From assembly GCA_021414305.1 (NCBI GenBank), contig JAIOOS010000027.1, forward strand, positions 124,001-188,000: 64,000 nucleotides of DNA. The letters run 5' to 3'. Source of the DNA: Burkholderiales bacterium. Its GTDB lineage: Bacteria; Pseudomonadota; Gammaproteobacteria; Burkholderiales; Burkholderiaceae_C. A program made the position numbers and the translations under genes. The notes under the pieces are model-generated. The model was not told where the DNA came from. It made no database searches and saw only the letters and a program-made list of their open reading frames with translations. Below are positions 52,384 to 64,000 of this stretch, one piece after another (within the stretch, counting starts at the first letter, position 1; every line of letters begins with the position of its first letter).

Positions 52384-54543
52384 TCAATGCGCGGCGACCG
52401 CCTGGCGAATCTGCTCGAGGACGTCTTTGGCGCTCACCGGGATCGGCGTGCCCGGGCCGTAGATGCCCTTGACGCCGGCGTCGTAGAGAAAGGCGTAGTC
52501 CTGCTGTGGGATCACGCCGCCGACGAAGACGACGATGTCGCCGCCGCCCTGCGCCTTCAGCGACTCGATGATCGCCGGCACCAGGGTCATGTGGCCGGCG
52601 GCGAGCGTCGAGACGCCGACCGCGTGGACGTCGTTCTCGATCGCCTGTCGCGCGCACTCCTCGGCGGTCTGGAACAGCGGGCCGATATCGACGTCGAAGC
52701 CGAGGTCGGCGAAGGCGCTGGCAACGACCTTGGCGCCGCGATCATGGCCGTCCTGGCCGAGCTTGGCGATCATCACCCGCGGCCGGCGCCCTTCTTCCTC
52801 GGCGAACTCGGCGATCTCGCGCTTGAGCTGGTCCCAGCCCTCGGCGCTATCGTAGGCCGCCGCGTAGACGCCGGAGACCTTCTGCGTGTCGGCGCGGTGC
52901 CGGCCCCAGGCCGCCTCGAGCGCATCGCTGACCTCGCCGACCGTGGCGCGCAGCCGCATCGCCTTGATGGATAGGTCGAGCAGGTTGCCGGTGCCGGCCT
53001 TCGCGCTATCGGTGAGCGCCGCCAGCGCCGCGTTCACCGCGACGGAGTCGCGCGCCGCGCGCACCGCCTTCAGGCGCGCGACCTGGCTGTCGCGCACGGC
53101 GTGGTTGTCGATCGAGCGCGCGTCGATCTCGGCCTCTTCGTCGAGCTTGTACTTGTTGACGCCGACGATCGTGTCCTGGCCCGAATCGATTCGCGCCTGC
53201 TTCTCGGCGGCGCTCGCCTCGATCTTCAGCTTCGCCCAGCCGCTCTGCACCGCGTGGGTCATGCCGCCCATTGCCTCCACCTCCTCGATGATCGTCCAGG
53301 CGGTGTCGGCCATCTGCTGGGTCAGCGCCTCCATCGCATAGCTGCCGGCCCACGGGTCGACGATCGAGGTGATGTGCGTCTCTTCCTGGATCACGAGCTG
53401 GGTGTTGCGCGCGATCCGGGCGCTGAACTCGGTGGGCAGGGCGATCGCCTCGTCGAGCGCATTGGTGTGCAGGCTCTGCGTGCCGCCGAACACCGCGGCC
53501 ATCGCCTCGATCGTGGTGCGCACGACGTTGTTGTACGGGTCCTGCGCGGTGAGCGACCAGCCCGAGGTCTGGCAGTGCGTGCGCAGCATCGAGCTCTTGG
53601 CCTGCTTCGGCTTGAACTCCTGCATGATCCGGTGCCACAGGCCCCGAGCGGCGCGCAGCTTGGCGATCTCGAGGTAGAAGTTCATCCCGATCGCCCAGAA
53701 GAAGCTGAGCCGGCCGGCGAAGGCGTCGACATCCAGCCCCTTGGCGATGGCGGTGCGCACGTACTCGCGGCCGTCGGCCAGGGTCAGGGCGAGCTCGAGC
53801 GCCTGGTTCGCGCCGGCCTCCTGGATGTGATAGCCCGAGATCGAGATCGAGTTGAACTTCGGCATGCGCGTGGCCGTGTACTCGATGATGTCGCCAACGA
53901 TCCGCATGCTGGGCGCCGGCGGATAGATGTAGGTGTTCCTCACCATGAACTCTTTCAGGATGTCGTTCTGGATCGTTCCTGAAAGCTTGTCCTCGGCGAC
54001 GCCCTGCTCCTCGGCGGCGACGATGTAGCCAGCGAGGATCGGCAGCACCGCGCCGTTCATCGTCATCGAGACGCTGACGGTGTCGAGCGGAATCCGGTCG
54101 AACAGGATCTTCATGTCCTCGACCGAATCGATCGCCACGCCGGCCTTGCCGACGTCGCCGGTGACGCGCGGGTGGTCGCTGTCGTAGCCGCGGTGCGTCG
54201 CCAGGTCGAAGGCGACGCTGATGCCCTGCGCGCCGCCGGCGAGCGCCTGGCGGTAGAAAGCGTTCGACTGCTCGGCGGTCGAGAAGCCTGCGTACTGGCG
54301 GATCGTCCATGGCCGCACCGCATACATCGTCGCCTGCGGCCCGCGGATGTAGGGCGGGAAGCCGGGCAGCGTGTCGGTGGCAGGCAGGCCCTTCAGGTCG
54401 GCCGCGGTGTAGAGCGGCTTCACGACGATGCCCTCGGGCGTCTTCCAGGCGACGGCGTCGAGATCGCCGCCGGGCGCGGAACGCCGTGCGGCAGCACGCC
54501 AGGCGGCCAGCGCGGGGGAGTCGTCGTCGGCAGTAGTCGTCAT
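52384..54543 (-). CDS. scpA: Methylmalonyl-CoA mutase
   Basis: 719 aa; [39 protein letters not shown]-terminal B12 domain [33 protein letters not shown]. Confidence 0.95.
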   Translation of the reverse strand: MTTTADDDSPALAAWRAAARRSAPGGDLDAVAWKTPEGIVVKPLYTAADLKGLPATDTLPGFPPYIRGPQATMYAVRPWTIRQYAGFSTAEQSNAFYRQALAGGAQGISVAFDLATHRGYDSDHPRVTGDVGKAGVAIDSVEDMKILFDRIPLDTVSVSMTMNGAVLPILAGYIVAAEEQGVAEDKLSGTIQNDILKEFMVRNTYIYPPAPSMRIVGDIIEYTATRMPKFNSISISGYHIQEAGANQALELALTLADGREYVRTAIAKGLDVDAFAGRLSFFWAIGMNFYLEIAKLRAARGLWHRIMQEFKPKQAKSSMLRTHCQTSGWSLTAQDPYNNVVRTTIEAMAAVFGGTQSLHTNALDEAIALPTEFSARIARNTQLVIQEETHITSIVDPWAGSYAMEALTQQMADTAWTIIEEVEAMGGMTHAVQSGWAKLKIEASAAEKQARIDSGQDTIVGVNKYKLDEEAEIDARSIDNHAVRDSQVARLKAVRAARDSVAVNAALAALTDSAKAGTGNLLDLSIKAMRLRATVGEVSDALEAAWGRHRADTQKVSGVYAAAYDSAEGWDQLKREIAEFAEEEGRRPRVMIAKLGQDGHDRGAKVVASAFADLGFDVDIGPLFQTAEECARQAIENDVHAVGVSTLAAGHMTLVPAIIESLKAQGGGDIVVFVGGVIPQQDYAFLYDAGVKGIYGPGTPIPVSAKDVLEQIRQAVAAH

Positions 54544-54605
54544 CGCTGGGCGGATCTCGCGGTGGAGACGGCGATTATCGCGGCGCGGCGGCGACAATCC
54601 CGGGC

Positions 54606-55109
54606 ATGCCCAAACCCCTGGTCAGCCTAATCTCCTCGGTCGCGCGCGACGGTGGCATCGGCCGCGCCAACGATCTGCTGGTCCGACTGCCGGGCGACCT
54701 GCCGCGCTTCAAGCAGCTCACGATGGGCGCGCCGATCGTCATGGGCCGCAAGAACTGGGATTCGCTGCCCCGCCGCCCGTTGCCCGGCCGACGCAACATC
54801 GTCGTCACGCGCGACCCCGCGTGGCATGCCGACGGCGCCGAACGCGCCGCTTCGCTCGAGGAAGGCCTGGCCCTCGCCGGCGACGTGCCGCGGGTCTTCG
54901 TGATCGGCGGCGCCGAGATCTTCGCCCTCGCCCTGCCGCTGGCCGACGAGCTCGAGCTGACCGAGATCGACGCCGAGTTTCCCGCCGACACCTTCTTTCC
55001 GCCGTGGAACCGGGCCGATTTCAGGCAGACTGCGCGCGAGGCGCACGCCACGCCGGAGGGCTTGCGCTACAGCTTCGCCACGTATCGAAGAAACGCATCG
55101 GGAGAGTAG
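54606..55109 (+). CDS. folA: Dihydrofolate reductase
   Basis: [65 protein letters not shown]. Confidence 0.95.
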   Translation: MPKPLVSLISSVARDGGIGRANDLLVRLPGDLPRFKQLTMGAPIVMGRKNWDSLPRRPLPGRRNIVVTRDPAWHADGAERAASLEEGLALAGDVPRVFVIGGAEIFALALPLADELELTEIDAEFPADTFFPPWNRADFRQTAREAHATPEGLRYSFATYRRNASGE

Positions 55110-55111
55110 GA

Positions 55112-55687
55112 ATGTCAGGCAAGGGCTTTCACGTCCACGGTCCGCACGACCACGAGGTCGAGCATCAGTCGCACGCCGAGCCGCACGGGATGGCGGGGCG
55201 GCTCGCGGTAGCCACGGCGATCATCGCCACGGTGGGCGCGCTGTTCGCCTACATGGGCGGGCTGAAGCAGGTCAATGCCAGCCTGTACAAGAACGAGGCG
55301 GCGATCAAGAAGACCGACGCGGCCGACAAGTGGGCCTACTACCAGGCGAAGAACAACCGGCAGAACATCTCCGAGCTCGCGGTCGACCTCGTGCCCGACG
55401 GGCGCAAGGACTACTACCGCGGCGAGGCGGCGCGCTACAAGGCCGAGAAGGCCGAGGCGCAGAAGGAAGCCGAGAAGCTCGAGGCGGAGTCGAAGGAGTG
55501 GGACGAGAAGAGCGAGCACGAAATCCACGAGCACCATCGCTGGCAGCAGGCGACCACGGCGCTCTCGATCGCGATCGCCATGGCGGCGATCGCCCTGCTC
55601 ACCCGGAGCCGCCGCCTGCAGATCGGCGTCTACGGGCTGACGGCCATCGGTGTCGTGCTCGGCGTGCTCGCCGCGATCCACATCTGA
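55112..55687 (+). CDS. DUF4337-like membrane protein
   Basis: ATG at 55112; His-rich N-terminus, TM-coiled coil-two TM layout: ATAIIATVGALFAYMGGLKQVNASLYKNEAAIKKTDAADKWAYYQAKNNRQNI. Confidence 0.75.
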   Translation: MSGKGFHVHGPHDHEVEHQSHAEPHGMAGRLAVATAIIATVGALFAYMGGLKQVNASLYKNEAAIKKTDAADKWAYYQAKNNRQNISELAVDLVPDGRKDYYRGEAARYKAEKAEAQKEAEKLEAESKEWDEKSEHEIHEHHRWQQATTALSIAIAMAAIALLTRSRRLQIGVYGLTAIGVVLGVLAAIHI

Positions 55688-55690
55688 GTC

Positions 55691-56377
55691 TTACGCGCGC
55701 GCCTTGAGGGCGCGGCGTCGCTGCAAGGCGACCGCCATCGCGCCGAACAGGAACATCGCCCACGTCTCCGGCTCCGGCACCGGCGCGGCGACCGACGAGA
55801 TGGCGCCGACCGCGTCGATGTCGGCACCGACGGTCCCGCCGCTGCCCTGGCCGCCCTCGTTCGTGTCGTCGGTCAGCTTGACGAAGCGGAACTGATCGCT
55901 GATCCCCCAGCCGAAGCTGTCGATGTCGATGCCGCGGGTGGAGCCGAACACCTTGCCGACGTCTACCCAGACGATGCCGTCCTTGCTGATCCAGACGAAG
56001 GTGTCCTCGACGTCGGGGCCGACCTCGAAGATCCAGAGGTCGTCCGCGGAGCTGCCGCTCCCGGTCAGGCGGTTGTCGACGAACTCGACGATCAGCGTGC
56101 CGCCGTCGCCGAGCGAGACGAACGAGCAGCTCGCGGTGCTGGCGCAGCTGTTGACGCCCGCGTAGTTCGGAGCGCCGAGCGAGTTGTCGGGCCCCTGGTG
56201 CGGCGCCGACGGGCCGGGGATGGGCGGCAGATAGGAGGTGACCTTGTCGGCGAACGACGCGGCGCCGTCCGGAAACTCGACCCCGCCGATGATCTCGGCT
56301 TGCGCCGCTCCGCAGGCGAGCATGAGAGCGGACCCGGCGGCGGCGGCCGCGAGCAGGCGACGAGCGAGTGTCTTCAT
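55691..56377 (-). CDS. PEP-CTERM sorting-signal protein
   Basis: Signal peptide plus C-terminal VPEPETWAMFLFGAMAVALQRRRALKARA. Confidence 0.85.
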   Translation of the reverse strand: MKTLARRLLAAAAAGSALMLACGAAQAEIIGGVEFPDGAASFADKVTSYLPPIPGPSAPHQGPDNSLGAPNYAGVNSCASTASCSFVSLGDGGTLIVEFVDNRLTGSGSSADDLWIFEVGPDVEDTFVWISKDGIVWVDVGKVFGSTRGIDIDSFGWGISDQFRFVKLTDDTNEGGQGSGGTVGADIDAVGAISSVAAPVPEPETWAMFLFGAMAVALQRRRALKARA

Positions 56378-56505
56378 GGGATCTCCGGAGTTGGCGTCAT
56401 TCGAGGGAACGAACCGAGACTAGGAGATGAGACCGTGTCGCGGAGCCCCGCATTCGCGGGGTGGCTCGGGCCGCTGCGGCGCCGGCGCGAAGCCGGTCGC
56501 CGGCC

Positions 56506-58035
<1,530 letters not shown>

Positions 58036-58087
58036 GCGGACGGAGGCGCTGCGGATGGGAGCAAGGGGTGCGATCGCAAGGGGGTCA

Positions 58088-59194
58088 TCAGGCGAGAGGA
58101 ATCACGATCTTGAAGACCGTGCGGCCGGGCTCGCTTTCGAATTCGACGGTGCCATGGTGTTGCTGGATGAATGTCTGCGCTAGCGTGAGTCCGAGTCCCG
58201 AGCCGCCCTCGCGGCCCGACACGAGCGGAAAGAAGACCCGCTCGCCCAACGCCTGGGGAACTCCCGGGCCGTTGTCCTCGATATGCAATTCCAGTGCCAG
58301 ACGATAGCGTTGCTTGCCGAGGGTCATCTGCCGCGCAACGCGCGTGCGCAGGACGATCTTCGCGTCGCCGATCTCGATCCGTTCGGCGAGCGCCTCGGCG
58401 GCGTTGTGGGCGATGTTGAGCACCGCCTGGATCAGCTGTTCGCGATCGCCGCGAAACTCGGGGATCGAGGTGTCGTAGTCGCGCTCGGTCGTGAGGCCGT
58501 TCGGGAACTCGGCGTCGATCAGCGCCCGCACCCGCTCGCACACCTCGTGGATGTTGACGTTGCCGACGACGTGCGGCTTCCTGTGCGGCGCGAGCAGGCG
58601 ATCGACCAGCGACTGCAGCCGGTCGGCCTCGTTGATGATGACCTGCGTGTATTCGGTGAGCGAGCGCGACTCGATCTCCATCTCCAGCAGCTGCGCCGCG
58701 CCGCGAATGCCGCCGAGCGGGTTCTTGATCTCGTGGGCGAGGTTCCTGATCAGCTCCTTGGTCGCCTGGGCCTGCTCGAGCGCCCGCTCCTCGCGCTCCT
58801 GGCGCGTCTGCTGCTCGATCTCGACGACCTCGAACACGACGTCGCGCGAGCTGTCGATCTGGTTGACGATGACCCGCACCGGCAACGTCTCGCCATGGGT
58901 CGCGCCGGGGCGCTTGAGCTGCGCGTCGAGCCGGCTGGTCGCGAACGCGTTGTTGCTGACGGCCGCCACGGTCGCCTGCAGCGTCTGCGCATCGGCGAAC
59001 CAGTCGAACGCCGAGCTGCGCGACATGCTGCGGCGCGAGAGGCCGAGCGCGTTCTCGAACGACGAGTTGGCGAAGATGCATTCGCCCTCGGGCGTGACCA
59101 CGGCGACCATCGTCGCCAGCAGGTCCAGCGCGGCGTAGCTTGCCGCTTCTTCGGCGCGAGGGGCCCGGGCGGCAGGCGGGCCGGCGGCGGTCAC
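58088..59194 (-). CDS. ntrB: Nitrogen regulation sensor kinase NtrB (NR(II))
   Basis: PAS region; LAHEIKNPLGGIRGAAQLLE; DNGPGVP; GLGLTLAQTFIQQHHGTVEFES. Confidence 0.93.
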   Translation of the reverse strand: MTAAGPPAARAPRAEEAASYAALDLLATMVAVVTPEGECIFANSSFENALGLSRRSMSRSSAFDWFADAQTLQATVAAVSNNAFATSRLDAQLKRPGATHGETLPVRVIVNQIDSSRDVVFEVVEIEQQTRQEREERALEQAQATKELIRNLAHEIKNPLGGIRGAAQLLEMEIESRSLTEYTQVIINEADRLQSLVDRLLAPHRKPHVVGNVNIHEVCERVRALIDAEFPNGLTTERDYDTSIPEFRGDREQLIQAVLNIAHNAAEALAERIEIGDAKIVLRTRVARQMTLGKQRYRLALELHIEDNGPGVPQALGERVFFPLVSGREGGSGLGLTLAQTFIQQHHGTVEFESEPGRTVFKIVIPLA

Positions 59195-59721
59195 AACGGC
59201 AGGACGGGCGCGGCCGGCAGCTTCTGGAGCTCGCGCCGGATCGCGGCGATGTCGGCTTCCTTCCGGGCGATCGAGGCGCTGAGCTGCGCCACCCGGTCGA
59301 CGTACTTCTGGTAGTTCTGCTCGTTGCCCAGGCGCTCGGGCTGGCCGTTGTTGAATTCCTTCTTCAGGACCGCCAGGCGCTCTTCCTCGGTCTTGAGCTC
59401 GCTCTCGAGAATGCGCCGGGCGTCGCTGTCGCGGGCCCGCTGCGCCGCGGGATCGACCCGCGCCGCGCCGCTGCCGGCGGTGGCGGCGGGAACGGCGGTG
59501 CCCGAGGGGCGCGGCTTCGTCATCTGGATCACCGTGACCGGCGCGCCTTCGAGCTTCTTGCAGCCGAGCTTCTCGGCCTCCTTGGCGGAAATCGTGTTCT
59601 TGTAGTCGTTGTTCGGGCAGCGGTAGGTCACCGTGCCTTCATCGGCCGCCAGCGCACCGCTGCCGGCGCCGCAGGCGAGCGCAAGGATCAGGACGCGGGG
59701 ATTCGTGAAGGGCAGTCTCAT
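59191..59721 (-). CDS. DUF4124 domain-containing protein
   Basis: Signal peptide; VTYRCPNNDYKNTISAKEAEKLGCKKLEGAPVTVIQ. Confidence 0.8.
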   Translation of the reverse strand: MRLPFTNPRVLILALACGAGSGALAADEGTVTYRCPNNDYKNTISAKEAEKLGCKKLEGAPVTVIQMTKPRPSGTAVPAATAGSGAARVDPAAQRARDSDARRILESELKTEEERLAVLKKEFNNGQPERLGNEQNYQKYVDRVAQLSASIARKEADIAAIRRELQKLPAAPVLPL

Positions 59722-59892
59722 GTCGTCGTCTCCAGCCCGTTCAACGCGCGCCAGGTGCTCGCGCCGACAGGCCGGACCCGATTGTCACGCAGCGAGCGGC
59801 TTCGCCAGAAGGACGGCGGGGACGGCCCTGCCGTCCCCTGCCCTTTGTCACGCAATCCTCGTCCGGCGGGCTGGCCCTGCCGGGTCGATCGC

Positions 59893-61305
59893 CTACAGCG
59901 AGTAATACATGTCGAACTCGACCGGGTGGGTGGTCATGCGGAAGCGCGTGACTTCCTGCATCTTCAGGTCGATGTAGGCGTCGATGTAGCTGTCGGTGAA
60001 GACGCCGCCCTTGGTCAGGAAGGCGCGGCCCTTGTCGAGGTACTCGAGCGCCTGCTCGAGGCTCGAGCAGACGGTCGGGATCTTCGCGTCTTCCTCGGGC
60101 GGCAGGTGGTAGAGGTCCTTGCTGGCGGCCTCGCCCGGGTGGATCTTGTTCTCGACGCCGTCCAGGCCGGCCATCAGCAGGCCGGTGAAGGCCAGGTACG
60201 GGTTGGCCAGGGGATCCGGGAAGCGCGCCTCGACGCGGCGGCCCTTCGGATTGGCGACGTACGGAATGCGGATCGACGCCGAGCGGTTCTTCGCGCTGTA
60301 GGCCAGCTTGACCGGCGCCTCGAAGCCCGGAACCAGCCGCTTGTAGCTGTTCGTGCCGGGGTTGGTGATCGCGTTCAGCGCGCGGGCGTGCTTGATGATG
60401 CCGCCGATGTAGAACAGCGCGAACTCCGACAGGCCCGCGTAGCCGTCGCCGGCGAACAGGTTCTTGCCGTCCTTCCAGACCGACTGGTGCACGTGCATGC
60501 CCGAGCCGTTGTCGCCGACGATCGGCTTGGGCATGAAGGTCGCCGTCTTGCCGTACGAGTGGGCGACGTTCTGGATCACGTACTTCTGCAGCTGCAGCCA
60601 GTCGGCGCGCTGGATCAGGGTCGAGAACTTGGTGCCGATCTCCATCTGCGCCTGCGCCACCTCGTGGTGGTGGACCTCGACCGGAATGCCGAGCGATTCG
60701 AGGATCAGGCACATCTCCGAGCGCATGTCCTGGTACGAGTCGACGGGCGGGGTCGGGAAGTAGCCGCCCTTGACCGAAGGCCGATAGCCGGAGTTGCCGT
60801 GCTCGTACTCCTTGCCCGTGTTCCACGAGGCCTCTTCCGACTCGATCTTGCAGAAGCAGCCCGACATGTCGACCTGCCAGCGCACGCTGTCGAAGATGAA
60901 GAACTCGGGCTCGGGGCCGAAGTAGGCGGTGTCGCCCAGGCCCGAGGCCTTCATGTACGCCTCGGCGCGCTTGGCGAGCGAGCGCGGGTCGCGCTCGTAG
61001 GGCTTGCCGTCGCCCGGCTCGACCACGTCGCAGGTGAGGATCAGCGTCGGCTCTTCGAAGAAGGGGTCGATGTTGGCCGTGTTCGGGTCCGGCATGAGCT
61101 GCATGTCGGAGGCTTCGATGCCCTTCCAGCCGGCGATCGACGAGCCGTCGAAGGCGTGGCCGCCGGTGAACTTCTCTTCGCTGAAGGCCGAGACCGGCAC
61201 CGTGACGTGCTGCTCCTTGCCGCGGGTATCGGTGAAGCGGAAGTCGACGAACTTGACTTCGGCTTCCTTCACCAGGTTCATCACGTCGGCGACGGTCTTT
61301 GCCAT
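59893..61305 (-). CDS. glnA: Glutamine synthetase type I
   Basis: [76 protein letters not shown]. Confidence 0.97.
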   Translation of the reverse strand: MAKTVADVMNLVKEAEVKFVDFRFTDTRGKEQHVTVPVSAFSEEKFTGGHAFDGSSIAGWKGIEASDMQLMPDPNTANIDPFFEEPTLILTCDVVEPGDGKPYERDPRSLAKRAEAYMKASGLGDTAYFGPEPEFFIFDSVRWQVDMSGCFCKIESEEASWNTGKEYEHGNSGYRPSVKGGYFPTPPVDSYQDMRSEMCLILESLGIPVEVHHHEVAQAQMEIGTKFSTLIQRADWLQLQKYVIQNVAHSYGKTATFMPKPIVGDNGSGMHVHQSVWKDGKNLFAGDGYAGLSEFALFYIGGIIKHARALNAITNPGTNSYKRLVPGFEAPVKLAYSAKNRSASIRIPYVANPKGRRVEARFPDPLANPYLAFTGLLMAGLDGVENKIHPGEAASKDLYHLPPEEDAKIPTVCSSLEQALEYLDKGRAFLTKGGVFTDSYIDAYIDLKMQEVTRFRMTTHPVEFDMYYSL

Positions 61306-61402
61306 CAATATTCTCCGGAGAGTTGGGTCTTGCAGTTGGGGTGGGAGGCGACTTCGACGGGCCGACAGAGAGCATCAGCCCCAAAACCGCGCATCAAAAT
61401 TT

Positions 61403-61418
61403 AGCAGAAAGCATGCCA
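61403..61418 (-). promoter_or_regulatory. Candidate sigma-54 promoter of glnA
   Basis: Minus strand TGGCATG-CTTT-CTGCT; GG and GC at the canonical -24/-12 spacing. Confidence 0.65.
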
Positions 61419-61435
61419 ATGACAACGCCCCGGCG

Positions 61436-61473
61436 GCGCTGCGTCGGTGCATGGAAACGCACCTTGGAGATGC
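61436..61473 (-). promoter_or_regulatory. Two candidate NtrC sites upstream of glnA
   Basis: Minus strand GCAT-N7-GTGC (61459-61473) and GCAC-N7-GCGC (61436-61450), each one mismatch from GCAC-N7-GTGC. Confidence 0.5.
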
Positions 61474-61486
61474 ACAAACACGGTCG

Positions 61487-62293
61487 TCAGCGCACCAATT
61501 CGGGGCCCAGATCGGCCGCGCGAGCCTTCAGCCCATCGAGCAGGGATCGGTAGGCGGCCTCGAGCCGCAGCGGGTCGCCCTTGACGCCGAGCTCGATGTG
61601 CCGGCCCCACTCGGGATGATCGACGCTCGGCAGGCTGAAGACCTTGATGCCGGGAAAGCCGGCCTCAATTTCCTCCATCAGCGGCGTCAGCGCCGCTTCC
61701 ATCGCCCCGAAGACGATCACCGAGCGCTCGCGCGGACCGGCGCTCGCATGCAGCCCGGGGTAGACCGTGTCGAGCACCCATTCGATCATCGGCCAGGCCA
61801 TGACCGGAAAGCCGGGCACGAAGAACACGCCGCCCTCGCCCTTGCGGACCGAGAAGCCGGCGATCTTGTTGTACGGGTTGGGGATGATCCCGGCGCCCTC
61901 GGGAAAGACCGCCATGTTGAGCCGGTGCCGGTTGTCGTCGCGGTCGGGCTCGTAGGGCTTGCCCTGCTCGCGCGCCACGTCCCTCATCCGCTCGAGCACG
62001 AAGTCGCGCGCCTCGGGATGCAGCGCCAGCGGCACGCCCAGCGCCGCGGCGGCGCACTGCCGCGTGTGGTCGTCGGGCGTGGCGCCGATGCCGCCGCAGG
62101 AGAACACGGCGTCGCCGCTGGCGAACGCGTCCTTCAGGTCGGCAGTGATGCGCTCGCGCTCGTCGCCGACATAGCGTGCCCAGGAGAGCGAAAGCCCGCG
62201 CGCGGCGAGCAGCTCGATCACCTTGGGCAGGTGCTTGTCGGCGCGCTTGCCCGAGAGGATCTCGTCGCCGATGATGATGAGGCCGAAGTTCAT
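61487..62293 (-). CDS. CinA/MoCF_biosynth-domain molybdopterin-binding-like protein
   Basis: MNFGLIIIGDEILSGKRADKHLPKVIELL...AVFSCGGIGATPDDHTRQCAA. Confidence 0.88.
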   Translation of the reverse strand: MNFGLIIIGDEILSGKRADKHLPKVIELLAARGLSLSWARYVGDERERITADLKDAFASGDAVFSCGGIGATPDDHTRQCAAAALGVPLALHPEARDFVLERMRDVAREQGKPYEPDRDDNRHRLNMAVFPEGAGIIPNPYNKIAGFSVRKGEGGVFFVPGFPVMAWPMIEWVLDTVYPGLHASAGPRERSVIVFGAMEAALTPLMEEIEAGFPGIKVFSLPSVDHPEWGRHIELGVKGDPLRLEAAYRSLLDGLKARAADLGPELVR

Positions 62294-63171
62294 GCAGCGA
62301 GGCCGCCCGGCGGCGGCGAGGGCGAAAGGCGCAGCGGCTCGGCCGCCTGCGGCAGGGCGGTCGCCGCCGCGGCCTCGGCGACGCGCAGGTCGCGCAGCGC
62401 GGCGAGCAGGTAGTGCGCGAACCAGAGCGCCGAGAAGGCGAACACCAGCGTGTAGAGCCAGATCGAGACCAGGATCAGGACCGGCGCGAACACCAGGGTC
62501 AGCGCGCTCACCGCCCAGAGCAGCGATGGCGCGGCGCCCAGGTAGCCGGTGAGCACGCCCATGCCGAACAGCGGCCAGCGATGCGCCGCCATCAGTTGCC
62601 GGCGCTCCTCGCGGCTGGCATGCAGGGCGAGCACGTCGAAGGCGAACACGCGGTAGGTGAGCCAGCCCCAGATCAGCGGCGGGACCACCAGCACCAGCGG
62701 GGGAATGAACCAGAGCGGGATGCTCGCGACCAGCGCCGCCAGCGCCACCAGCGTGCAGCCGAGCGACCAGAACAGGCTTTGCAGGAAGCCCGCGCCCTCG
62801 CGCCGCTCGAGCCGGGTGAACCGGCGCAGCTCGACCAGGCGAACCATCGCCGGCGTCATCAGCCAGGCGACGAGCACCAGCGAGGCGACAACGCAGACCG
62901 GCACCGCCAGAGCGACGATCACCAGCGGCGCGAACACGCTCTGGAAGCCGCCGCCGCCGACCGACGCGAGCCAGCCGAAGAACGACGCGAGCAGCGACCA
63001 TTGCTCGAGCGAGCCGCGCACCGCGTCGACCGCCGGCTCCCAGAAGAAGTAGCCGAGCAGCCCGACGCCGCCGCCGACGACCAGCAGCGGCGCCAACGAG
63101 AGCGCGATCACCTTCGGGTGCAGGCAGTACGCGGCGGCGCGCCAGAACGCATCGAGCAGCGATCGGGTCAT
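62290..63171 (-). CDS. EI24 domain-containing membrane protein
   Basis: MTRSLLDAFWRAAAYCLHPKVIALSLAPLLVV...; polytopic, RVFAFDVLALHASREERRQL. Confidence 0.75.
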   Translation of the reverse strand: MTRSLLDAFWRAAAYCLHPKVIALSLAPLLVVGGGVGLLGYFFWEPAVDAVRGSLEQWSLLASFFGWLASVGGGGFQSVFAPLVIVALAVPVCVVASLVLVAWLMTPAMVRLVELRRFTRLERREGAGFLQSLFWSLGCTLVALAALVASIPLWFIPPLVLVVPPLIWGWLTYRVFAFDVLALHASREERRQLMAAHRWPLFGMGVLTGYLGAAPSLLWAVSALTLVFAPVLILVSIWLYTLVFAFSALWFAHYLLAALRDLRVAEAAAATALPQAAEPLRLSPSPPPGGLAA

Positions 63172-63388
63172 CGCCGGCGGCTCCCGATCGAGGCGGAAAA
63201 AGGCATGTCCCGAGTGTAGCGAGCGACCCCCGACGGGCCGACGCGGGCGGGCCGGCCGCGGTGCCCGGCCCGAGGGGCGGCGAACCGCCCTCGACACGTG
63301 CCAACTCGTAACGGTTTTTCCGCACGGACCGCGCGCCGCCCGACCTGCGGCGGCCCACGGCGGCGACGCCGCTACCTATCATTTCCCG

Positions 63389-64000
63389 ATGCTGCAGCTG
63401 CAATCGACGTCCCTGCTCGTGGCCGCCTCGGCCAGCCTTGTCATCGCCAGTGCGGCAGCGGCGGCGATCGGCGTCCGGCAGAAGCAGCGCCGCGGCGTCT
63501 GGTGGTGGATCGCCGCCAACCTCGGCCTGGCGGGCGCGCTTGCCGCGCACGCGCTCGAGGACCAGAACGAATTCCTTGCGCCGCTTGCCGCGGTGCTCGC
63601 CCTGCAATGGCCGGTGGTCACGCTGGTCGGCATGCGCCGCTTCTTCGCCCGCGGCGCCAGCACCCTGCCGCCGTGGGCCGACGCCCTCGTGCTCGGCTCG
63701 TCGCTGCTCGGCGTGCTCGCCGGCTGGTATCTGCCCTGGAGCGCCGCGGTGCAGAGCCAGGTGCTGGTCGGGGCGATGCTCACCGCCACCGTCTACGCCG
63801 CCCTCGCCCTCTGGCGCCTCGAGGATTTCGCGACCACGCCGACCCTGCACGGACTGCTGGTCGCCCTGGTCGGCAGCGCACTGGTGCAGGCGGCCTGGTG
63901 GGCGATCGCCTCGTTCCTGCTGGTACCCGAGGCGACAGGCCTCGACCTGGCGCTCGGCGCCTGGCTCGCCCCGGCCGCCGTCGCCCTGCTCATGCCGCAA
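63389..64000 (+). CDS. Polytopic membrane protein, N-terminal part (truncated by window end); possibly a sensor region
   Basis: ATG at 63389, open to window end: MLQLQSTSLLVAASASLVIASAAAAAIGVRQKQRRGVWWWIAANLGLAGALAAH. Confidence 0.55.
   Translation, partial: MLQLQSTSLLVAASASLVIASAAAAAIGVRQKQRRGVWWWIAANLGLAGALAAHALEDQNEFLAPLAAVLALQWPVVTLVGMRRFFARGASTLPPWADALVLGSSLLGVLAGWYLPWSAAVQSQVLVGAMLTATVYAALALWRLEDFATTPTLHGLLVALVGSALVQAAWWAIASFLLVPEATGLDLALGAWLAPAAVALLMPQ

Noticed and set aside
59722-59892. glnA-DUF4124 spacer with GGGGACGG-CCCTG-CCGTCCCC hairpin and two TTGTCACGCA copies
   Set aside because: Hairpin lacks a T-tract on the minus strand and the 10-bp repeat is too short to call a defined element.
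63280-63300. GAGGGGCGG-CGAA-CCGCCCTC hairpin upstream of the last gene
   Set aside because: No T-tract and common in GC-rich DNA; insufficient to call a terminator.
61487-64000. 837-aa ORF ending in the CinA-like protein
   Set aside because: Real protein begins at ATG 62293; the upstream part is an out-of-frame extension through EI24.

Overview
High-GC (proteobacterial, probably Burkholderiales-like; inferred from gene content and order) chromosomal window with about 58 supportable protein genes, one tRNA-Pro(GGG), and no rRNA, CRISPR array, prophage or transposase that I could recognise. Blocks, left to right: PAP2 phosphatase (partial); MFS exporter; SoeABC-like sulfite dehydrogenase; secreted metallo-beta-lactamase-fold hydrolase; MOSC/ferredoxin-reductase/2Fe-2S fusion; tRNA-Pro; the thrS-infC-rpmI-rplT-pheS-pheT-ihfA-merR translation operon; a HupE/TPR/lipoprotein/DUF4331 envelope module; DUF1223; an 11-gene acyl-CoA/lipid operon; livKHMGF-type ABC transporter; yciB, bolA, PpiC; ybbA/tesA; FecR/DUF6600 protein; def; methylmalonyl-CoA/propionate cluster; folA; PEP-CTERM protein; ntrC-ntrB-DUF4124-glnA; CinA-like; EI24; partial membrane protein. 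The observation I consider most worth follow-up is a candidate ribosome-mediated attenuator upstream of thrS: a short ORF with clustered Thr codons ([12 protein letters not shown]), a candidate antiterminator segment directly after its stop codon, and a perfect Rho-independent terminator hairpin with a T-tract about 13 nt before the thrS ATG. Other notable items: an ATC start codon for infC, Ca-binding-like loops in two proteins of the DUF4331/HupE module, a TetR-type inverted repeat in front of the lipid operon, and an Arg-for-Lys Walker A in the LivF-like ATPase. All family calls come from motif recognition by eye; no database search was run.
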